NCBI GenBank assembly: GCA_016302165.1
Contig: JAEDOD010000104.1
Span: 1 to 5,737 of the forward strand
Source: Sphaerochaetaceae bacterium
Lineage (GTDB): Bacteria; Spirochaetota; Spirochaetia; Sphaerochaetales; Sphaerochaetaceae
Length of the DNA stretch: 5,737 nucleotides
Reading direction: 5' to 3'
Under the pieces are notes generated by a model, which was given only the letters and a program-made list of their open reading frames with translations, searched no databases and was not told where the DNA came from. Made by a program: the position numbers and the translations under genes. Positions 1 through 4,365 of the stretch are shown piece by piece; position 1 is the first letter of the stretch; every line of letters begins with the position of its first letter.

Positions 1-191
1 GGCCCTCGTCACAAGAAAGAGATAGGCAGGATAGAACTTCAGATTATGGGCTTTGAGAACTTTCTTCAGTTCTGTGATATCCAGTTCCTCTGTAATGGAA
101 TAGGTTATGGGGCGATGGATGAAAAGTAGTGGAAGATTTCCCGTCTCTTCCAGCTTTCAAGATCAATGGGAGTGAATGCAGGTTCTGTCAT
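1..191 (-). pseudogene. cat: Chloramphenicol O-acetyltransferase (CatA-type), 5' part, frameshifted and cut by window edge
   Basis: The family is a cytoplasmic trimer that transfers acetyl from acetyl-CoA to the 3-hydroxyl of chloramphenicol. Reading leftwards from ATG at 191-189, the first frame gives 28 residues including IDLESWKRREIFHYF and stops at TAA (107-105). The frame one base away then continues the family pattern (ITYSITEELDITELKK, then LKFYPAYLFLVTRA) to the window edge. Joined after the Pro codon, the two pieces match the N-terminus of CatA enzymes without a gap: the Trp to Thr-Tyr distance equals that of the classical enzyme as I remember it. One lost C in the C-run (GGGG at 109-112 on the plus strand) explains the shift. 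The catalytic His region lies outside the window. An in-frame TAG just upstream of the ATG fixes the start, and no Shine-Dalgarno is visible. A sequencing error in the homopolymer is an alternative to true inactivation. Confidence 0.8.
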
Positions 192-272
192 AAGGATAAT
201 CTATGTCTAAAGGGAAAGGAATTCACCCGACTTTCCGTTGAGAAAAAGGTAAAAGAAAGGGTAGAATAGGCC
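192..272. promoter_or_regulatory. Divergent intergenic region between cat relic and exonuclease III gene
   Basis: This 81-bp gap must hold the start signals of two genes transcribed away from each other. The plus-strand candidate promoter is annotated separately. For cat, the best minus-strand -10-like hexamer is TAGATT, ending six bases before the ATG; no good -35 partner was found, so that call is weak. Six-base inverted arms GGAAAG (213-218) and CTTTCC (231-236), 12 bases apart, could be an operator, but such short arms may be chance. Confidence 0.45.
238..267 (+). promoter_or_regulatory. Candidate sigma-70-type promoter for exonuclease III gene
   Basis: TTGAGA at 238-243 (5 of 6 to TTGACA) and TAGAAT at 262-267 (5 of 6 to TATAAT) are separated by 18 bases. 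The predicted transcription start falls at about 272-276, on top of the ATG at 273, which would make the transcript leaderless or nearly so. The only Shine-Dalgarno-like bases, AAAGGG at 256-261, lie 11 bases from the ATG and would be inside the promoter spacer. This is inferred from hexamer matching alone. Confidence 0.4.
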
Positions 273-1034
273 ATGGAACTTAAATTCATCTCCTGGAACG
301 TGAATGGCCTCAGGGCTGTGGTAGGCAAGAATTTTCTTGAAGCTTTCTCTTCTCTCGACGCAGACTTCTTCTCCCTTCAGGAGACCAAGCTGCAGGAGGG
401 GCAGATAGATCTTCAGATTCCTGGATATTACTCCTATTGGAACTACGCAGAGAAGAAGGGATATAGCGGAACAGCAATATTTACGCGACATAAGCCTCTT
501 GGAGTATCCTATGGCCTGGGCATTGAGGAGCACGACAAGGAAGGAAGGGTCATAACTCTCGAGTATGAGAAATTCTATCTGGTGAATGCATATGTGCCCA
601 ACTCCCAGGATGAACTCAAGAGACTGGATTACAGGATGAAGTGGGAGGATGACCTCAGGTCCTACCTTATGGACCTTTCAAAGAAGAAGAGTGTGGTCTA
701 CTGCGGAGACCTGAATGTGGCCCATAAGGAAATAGACCTTAAAAACCCCAAGACCAACAGAATGAATCCTGGGTTTACAGATGAGGAGAGGGAAAAGATG
801 ACAGCTCTTCTTTCCTCCGGCTTTACAGATACTTTCCGCTATCTCTATCCAGATAAGGAGAACATCTACTCCTGGTGGTCCTATCGCTTCCGTGCCAGGG
901 AGAAGAACACAGGCTGGCGTATCGATTACTTCATCGTATCAGATGACCTTAAGGACAAAGTGAAGGAAGCTGGAATCCACACTGAGATTCTAGGCTCTGA
1001 CCATTGCCCGGTATCCCTGGTGCTGGATATCTGA
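273..1034 (+). CDS. xth: Exodeoxyribonuclease III (AP endonuclease, ExoIII/APE1 family)
   Basis: A cytoplasmic DNA-repair enzyme of base excision repair. The family cuts 5' to abasic sites and removes 3' blocking groups, with 3'-5' exonuclease activity on duplex DNA. The 253-residue length is normal. All hallmark motifs of the endonuclease/exonuclease/phosphatase fold are present: WNVNGLRA with Asn9, LQETK with the metal ligand Glu37, NAYVPN with Tyr107, GDLNVAH with Asp146 and Asn148, WRIDYF with Asp218, and GSDHCPV with Asp243-His244. The start is secure: MELKFISWNVNG is the usual family N-terminus and an in-frame TAG two codons upstream allows nothing longer. The gene is monocistronic, divergent from the cat relic and convergent with the dehydrogenase operon, whose last stop codon touches its own. 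Firmicutes homologues are often called exoA. The family assignment is very sure; activity is inferred from intact motifs. Confidence 0.97.
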   Translation: MELKFISWNVNGLRAVVGKNFLEAFSSLDADFFSLQETKLQEGQIDLQIPGYYSYWNYAEKKGYSGTAIFTRHKPLGVSYGLGIEEHDKEGRVITLEYEKFYLVNAYVPNSQDELKRLDYRMKWEDDLRSYLMDLSKKKSVVYCGDLNVAHKEIDLKNPKTNRMNPGFTDEEREKMTALLSSGFTDTFRYLYPDKENIYSWWSYRFRAREKNTGWRIDYFIVSDDLKDKVKEAGIHTEILGSDHCPVSLVLDI

Positions 1035-1038
1035 TCAG
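1031..1038. other. Palindrome CTGATCAG formed by two abutting convergent stop codons
   Basis: The TGA that ends exonuclease III (1032-1034) and the TGA that ends the minus-strand dehydrogenase (complement of 1035-1037) sit back to back as TGATCA, with flanking C/G extending the palindrome to eight bases. There is no intergenic base between the genes, so any terminator for either transcript has to lie inside the other gene. A weak stem, TATCC with GGATA (1048-1068), lies just inside the dehydrogenase gene but has no T-run. Confidence 0.9.
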
Positions 1039-1700
1039 AAAAGGGTATATCCGTTATCTATAAGGATAGTCTGCCCGTATATTCCTTTCGCTTCCGAGAG
1101 GAAATAAACAAGCTTTGCTATATCCTCTGTCTTCATCATCTCCCTGCCTCCTGTGTGGGCTTTCCAATGTTTCTCCAGTTCTGATCCCAAGAGGCCCTGG
1201 CGTTCAATGAGGCCGGGAGCTACAGCGTTGACTCGAAGGGAAGTTTCAGAAGCAAGGGACCTGGTATATGCTGATACTGCTCCCTTGGAAGCGTCGTAGT
1301 GGGCTGTGGTGCCGAAGCCAGGGTGTATTGCATTCATGCTGGATATGTTTACGATCGCTCCGTCACTGGCCTTTAGTAGGGGAAGAAGCGCCTTGGTCAC
1401 AAGAAAGAGCCCTTTCATATTCACAGCAAAGACTTCATCGAAAAGGGAAGAAGGAAGTGACTCCTGCTTACCTTCGGTAAAGATTCCTGCGTTGTTTATG
1501 AGTGCGTCCAGTGTAGAGAAGAAGAAAGGAAGTGCCTCCACGCTTTCTTCCTTCCTCAGGTCCAGGACTATGGCCTTCTCGCCATCCTTCTTTTCTTCTG
1601 AAGACACAGTGTAGTATACGTCGTAGCCATTATCTTCAAATACCTTTCTTATGGCACGCCCAAGGTTTGAGAGCCCAGCTGTAACAAGAACCTTCTTCAT
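1035..1700 (-). CDS. Short-chain dehydrogenase/reductase (classical SDR)
   Basis: A soluble NAD(P)-dependent oxidoreductase that would interconvert an alcohol and a ketone; the substrate is not deducible. The 221 residues are slightly shorter than most classical SDRs. Visible motifs are the cofactor loop TAGLSNLG (7-14), NNAG (69-72), Asn94 in VNMKG, NISS with Ser120/121, the catalytic pair Tyr135 and Lys139 in YDASK, VAPG (160-163) and a C-terminal ILIDNG. The glycine loop is unusual: TGxxxGxG reads TAxxxNxG, so two of the three glycines are replaced. No acidic residue ends the second beta strand (YYTVSSEE), which mildly favours NADP. It is the last gene of a three-gene operon. Its ATG overlaps the cupin stop by four bases, and AAGGA (1707-1711) lies six bases upstream. 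The catalytic Ser-to-Tyr spacing is one residue longer than in FabG if Ser121 is used. The SDR call is sure, the specific role unknown. Confidence 0.92.
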   Translation of the reverse strand: MKKVLVTAGLSNLGRAIRKVFEDNGYDVYYTVSSEEKKDGEKAIVLDLRKEESVEALPFFFSTLDALINNAGIFTEGKQESLPSSLFDEVFAVNMKGLFLVTKALLPLLKASDGAIVNISSMNAIHPGFGTTAHYDASKGAVSAYTRSLASETSLRVNAVAPGLIERQGLLGSELEKHWKAHTGGREMMKTEDIAKLVYFLSEAKGIYGQTILIDNGYTLF

Positions 1701-2128
1701 AGATATTCCTTCACTTCCTCCATTTCCCTGATTCGCGGGTCCTTCTTTCCTTCCATATACATTTCTCCCTTATAGCGGGGACTCATGAAGGTGGAGAACA
1801 GGGCATAGCCATGGTTATTCTCTAACAGCTTAGTTCCCTGGAAATGGTTTTTCTCCACATTTACAACCCGATTCTCCGGGCCGAGAACGGTACGGGAGAG
1901 AGATAAGCTTTGGTCCACTGTAATCTGCTGAGCCCTGTCTCCTTCAAGAAAGACCCAGACTTCATCATCTGTGAGAAGATGGAGATGTGAGAAGGATTCC
2001 TCTGTGACCAGGTAGTATATGCACCCCGCTCCGTTTCCATACTCAGTGAGGAACCTGAAATATCCTCCTTCCCCCTCAAGTGGCTCCAGAGAGAGCTTTT
2101 CAATGATTTTCTTCGCTTCTTCTGTCAT
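1697..2128 (-). CDS. Cupin family protein (DUF985 / Cupin_5-like)
   Basis: A small single-domain cupin of 143 residues, close to the usual length of the DUF985 family, whose biochemical function is not established as far as I know. The sequence follows the family order: an N-terminal helix ending in LSLEPLEGEGGYF (12-24), IYYLV (37-41), SHLHLLTDDEVWVFLEGD (47-64) with the probable metal ligands His50 and Glu56, a VLG turn (81-83), FQGTKL (96-101), and STFMSPRYKG (112-121) near the end. The protein is cytoplasmic, without signal peptide or membrane segment. It is the middle gene of the minus-strand operon. Its ATG overlaps the oxidoreductase stop as ATGA, with GGAGGG (2136-2141) seven bases upstream, and its own TGA overlaps the SDR start in the same way. 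Position between two dehydrogenases suggests sugar or small-metabolite handling, for instance as an isomerase or binding protein; this is inference only. Confidence 0.82.
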   Translation of the reverse strand: MTEEAKKIIEKLSLEPLEGEGGYFRFLTEYGNGAGCIYYLVTEESFSHLHLLTDDEVWVFLEGDRAQQITVDQSLSLSRTVLGPENRVVNVEKNHFQGTKLLENNHGYALFSTFMSPRYKGEMYMEGKKDPRIREMEEVKEYL

Positions 2129-3081
2129 AAGCCTTCCCTCCTCCAGTATGAGACAATGTTATCTATGATAGTGGATATATTTATGCTGTGGCTGGGAGTG
2201 AAGAGGGAGCTATGGGTTCGCCCCTTCTTCGCTTCTTCACTAAAGGATTCTATTTCATACTCGAAGCCATTGATCAGGAAGGGAGATGAGAATTCCTCAT
2301 GTGTGCTCCCTGTCTCAAGAGTGAAGGAAGTAAGGTTCTGAAAATCAGGAATATTTATGGCTCCCTTCTCACCCTGGATAGTGCAGACTCTTGGAATATC
2401 CTCTCCAATTGCATTGGTGGTCTCAACTACGGCGCCTTCCTTGTAGCGGAGGACAGTAAAGGAGTACTCGTCGCTTCCCAGCTCGTTTCTCCTTACTTTG
2501 CTCTCCAATACTTCCGGCTCCGTCAGACCCAGCATTTCAGGAATGCCTAGATTATATATTCCGATATCATATATGGCTCCTCCTCCCAAGGAAGGAGAAA
2601 GCTTCCGTCTTCTCCGCTCTCCTTCCGACACGAAGCCATAGGTAAGGGTGATTTTTTCTATCCTGCCAATCCTTTCCTTTATTTTCCTCAGCTTTTCAGC
2701 CATGGGAAGGAACCAGACCCAGTATCCTTCCATCAGCATCACCCCTCTTTCTTCAGCCAATCTGTAGAGTTCACTCATTTCTAAGGGAGAAAGGGTCATG
2801 GGCTTTTCTGAAAGCACATGCTTTCCATTCTCCAGGGCTTCCTTAATAAGAGCATAGTGAAGAGTATTTGGAACAGCTATGTATACAGCTTCCACCCTTT
2901 GGTCTCTAAAGAGGTCGCTGTAGCTTCCATGGGCCGTGATTCCAGGGCGGGGCGAGATGAAGGCTTCAGCGCTTTCCTTTCTTCTTGAACCTACAGCTAC
3001 TATTCTCTCACCTTCCATCTTCTCGATAGTGTCAAGAAACTTATGGGCTATCTTTCCTGTTCCTGCTATTCCCCAGTCCAT
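2125..3081 (-). CDS. Gfo/Idh/MocA family NAD(P)-dependent oxidoreductase
   Basis: A soluble two-domain dehydrogenase, 318 residues, normal for the family, members of which oxidise or reduce sugars, inositols and related diols. The N-terminal Rossmann domain (about 1-118) shows GIAGTGKIA (4-12), AVGSRR (29-34), IAVPNTLH (68-75) and SEKPM (91-95) with the conserved Lys93. The C-terminal alpha/beta domain contains GGGAIYDIGIYNL (166-178), where Asp172 and Tyr176 take the place of the usual Asp...His pair. This form, together with the MEGYWVWFLP segment (117-126), recalls the dihydrodiol dehydrogenase-like branch. It is the first gene of an operon with the cupin and SDR genes, overlapping the cupin start by four bases. 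The ATG at 3081 is preceded by GGAGG (3088-3092) at six bases, which decides this start over another ATG five bases upstream in a different frame. Family assignment is very sure; the substrate is unknown. Confidence 0.94.
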   Translation of the reverse strand: MDWGIAGTGKIAHKFLDTIEKMEGERIVAVGSRRKESAEAFISPRPGITAHGSYSDLFRDQRVEAVYIAVPNTLHYALIKEALENGKHVLSEKPMTLSPLEMSELYRLAEERGVMLMEGYWVWFLPMAEKLRKIKERIGRIEKITLTYGFVSEGERRRRKLSPSLGGGAIYDIGIYNLGIPEMLGLTEPEVLESKVRRNELGSDEYSFTVLRYKEGAVVETTNAIGEDIPRVCTIQGEKGAINIPDFQNLTSFTLETGSTHEEFSSPFLINGFEYEIESFSEEAKKGRTHSSLFTPSHSINISTIIDNIVSYWRREGL

Positions 3082-3098
3082 TCCATTCCTCCGCAGTA

Positions 3099-3128
3099 AG
3101 TATACTATATTCTCAATCCATTTACCAA
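3099..3128 (-). promoter_or_regulatory. Candidate promoter for the Gfo-cupin-SDR operon
   Basis: On the minus strand TTGGTA (3128-3123, 4 of 6 to the -35 consensus) is followed after 18 bases by TATACT (3104-3099, 5 of 6 to the -10). The predicted start, near 3092, coincides with the GGAGG ribosome binding site, giving a leader of about 11 bases. That is short enough that another promoter, or the overlapping TATAGT (3109-3104), may be the real one. Confidence 0.35.
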
Positions 3129-3135
3129 AGGGTGG

Positions 3136-3164
3136 TGGAAAACAAAAGGCAAAAGCTTAATAAT
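3136..3164 (+). promoter_or_regulatory. Candidate promoter for the thiN operon
   Basis: TGGAAA (3136-3141, 4 of 6) and AATAAT (3159-3164, 5 of 6) are 17 bases apart. The predicted transcription start, near 3171, lies within GGAAGGAG (3168-3175), the ribosome binding site six bases before the ATG. No riboswitch fits: the leader is too short for a THI-box, so TPP control at this site is unlikely. The spacer contains CAAAAG twice (3143-3148 and 3150-3155). Confidence 0.4.
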
Positions 3165-3181
3165 CATGGAAGGAGTAGGCC

Positions 3182-3826
3182 ATGGGTAGAGCTGTAATAG
3201 TTGGCGGCGGAGAAATAGGAAACTACAGTAGGGCGAGAAGCTTCCTGAAGGAAGGTGACTATCTTGTATATTGTGACTCAGGACTGAGACACGAAGAGAA
3301 GCTGGGAAAGGCTGACCTTATCGTTGGAGACTTCGATTCCTTCTTTCTAGGATGGAGGGCATGCGAAGTCATAGTGCTGCCGGAAAAGAAGGACGATACA
3401 GACACTATCTTTGGCGTGAAGGAAGCATATAACCGAGGCTTCAGGGACTTTCTCCTTCTTGGCTTCACTGGGCGCCGTATGGACCACACTCTTGCAAATA
3501 TCTATGTCTTGGACTACCTGGCTCAAAAGGGAGCAAATGCAAAGGTTGTAGATGACTGGTGCGAAATGGAGACAGTGGGAAAAGAGTGGAAGGAGATTCC
3601 TTCCTCCTTTCCATATTTCTCACTTATTGCATGGAAAGGAAAAGTGGAGGGAGTAGATATAGAGAATGCCCTCTATCCCTTGTCTGGTGCTGAAGTCGAA
3701 AGCAGCTGGCAATACTGCGTCAGTAATGAGCCTCTTTACCCTGGAGCCAGGGTCAGGGTGGAGAAGGGCTCCATGCTTCTGGTGAAGATTTTCGATGATG
3801 ACAAGGAAAGAAGGTTAGGGGATTAA
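3182..3826 (+). CDS. thiN: Thiamine pyrophosphokinase
   Basis: A cytoplasmic kinase that converts thiamine and ATP to thiamine diphosphate and AMP, the route by which cells that salvage thiamine make the coenzyme. The 214-residue length is typical. The N-terminal catalytic domain shows VGGGEIG (7-13), CDSGL (31-35), VGDFDS (48-53), the KKDDTDT acidic cluster (69-75) and GFTGRRMDHTLAN (94-106), which together form the ATP and magnesium site. The C-terminal beta-rich thiamine-binding domain carries SLIAWKG (147-153) and the conserved SNEP (181-184). GGAAGGAG six bases upstream supports the start. It heads a plus-strand operon: its TAA shares one base with the next ATG (TAATG), so the downstream phosphatase is probably translationally coupled. 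No other thiamine gene is in the window, consistent with salvage but not proof of it. Assignment is very sure. Confidence 0.96.
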   Translation: MGRAVIVGGGEIGNYSRARSFLKEGDYLVYCDSGLRHEEKLGKADLIVGDFDSFFLGWRACEVIVLPEKKDDTDTIFGVKEAYNRGFRDFLLLGFTGRRMDHTLANIYVLDYLAQKGANAKVVDDWCEMETVGKEWKEIPSSFPYFSLIAWKGKVEGVDIENALYPLSGAEVESSWQYCVSNEPLYPGARVRVEKGSMLLVKIFDDDKERRLGD

Positions 3827-4365
3827 TGGGAAGAATATATTTTGTAAGGCACGGTGAGACAGTTTGGAACAGGGAGAAGCGGATTGCAGGAAGCACAGAC
3901 GTGGCCCTGACAGAGAAAGGACGGGAAGAAGCTGAAGAGAGAGGAAAGGAGCTGGAGAAGCTGGGCCTCAAGGTGGACCGGATCTACTCTTCCCCTCTTT
4001 CCAGAGCCTATGACACGGCCCTTATCATTGCGTCTCACCTGAATGTGGAAGTTGAGAAGGACGAAAGACTGAGGGAACAGGATTTCGGATACTGGGAAGG
4101 GGTTGCTCCTGGAGATAGAAAAGAAGATTTCATCCGGGACAAAATGTGCTTTATGAAGAAGTATGGAGATGGAGAGTCCATGCTGGAGACAGCCCATAGG
4201 GTATACTCCTTCATCGATGAGAAGAAGAAGGAGAGCGGAGACATTCTGGTGGTGGCCCACAATGGGATTGCTAGATTTTTCCACGCCTATTTCAACGAGA
4301 TGACCAATGAGGAGTTTGCCCATTATTCAGTTCCCAACTGCTCAGTGACGGTGTATGAAAAATGA
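3826..4365 (+). CDS. Histidine phosphatase family protein (phosphoglycerate mutase-like)
   Basis: A soluble phosphatase of the branch-1 histidine phosphatase superfamily, 179 residues, the size of small phosphatases such as the CobC/PhoE/GpmB-like group rather than the glycolytic mutase of about 230-250 residues. Catalytic residues are complete: VRHGET (7-12) with Arg8 and the phospho-accepting His9, SSPLSRA (55-61) with Arg60, Glu84 in REQDFG, and VAHNG (143-147) with His145. The ATG overlaps the thiN stop by one base, with AGGGG (3817-3821) four bases upstream. Its own TGA overlaps the ATG of the ACT/MBL gene by three bases (ATGA). The substrate cannot be told from sequence. The neighbourhood makes a thiamine phosphate or another phosphometabolite a possible but unproven target. 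Superfamily very sure, substrate unknown. Confidence 0.93.
   Translation: MGRIYFVRHGETVWNREKRIAGSTDVALTEKGREEAEERGKELEKLGLKVDRIYSSPLSRAYDTALIIASHLNVEVEKDERLREQDFGYWEGVAPGDRKEDFIRDKMCFMKKYGDGESMLETAHRVYSFIDEKKKESGDILVVAHNGIARFFHAYFNEMTNEEFAHYSVPNCSVTVYEK

Noticed and set aside
207..533. Minus-strand open frame of 108 codons
   Set aside because: It overlaps the certain exonuclease III gene on the opposite strand and the cat/exonuclease gap, and shows no recognisable domain.
1048..1068. Stem TATCC/GGATA as a terminator after exonuclease III
   Set aside because: The stem is weak and AT-rich, lies within the dehydrogenase coding sequence and has no T-run on either strand.
1500..1560. Recurring GAAGGAAG / CTTCCTTCC tracts as a repeat family
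   Set aside because: They occur in coding sequence throughout the window and are explained by frequent Glu, Lys, Gly and Ser codons in this codon usage, with no regular spacing.
3082..3181. TPP riboswitch upstream of thiN
   Set aside because: None of the conserved THI-box sequence blocks is visible, and the 100-bp gap is shared with a divergent operon, leaving too little room for leader plus expression platform.
3823..4323. Minus-strand open frame of 166 codons
   Set aside because: It lies antisense to the histidine phosphatase gene, whose catalytic motifs are complete. The predicted protein is low-complexity in places and matches no family.
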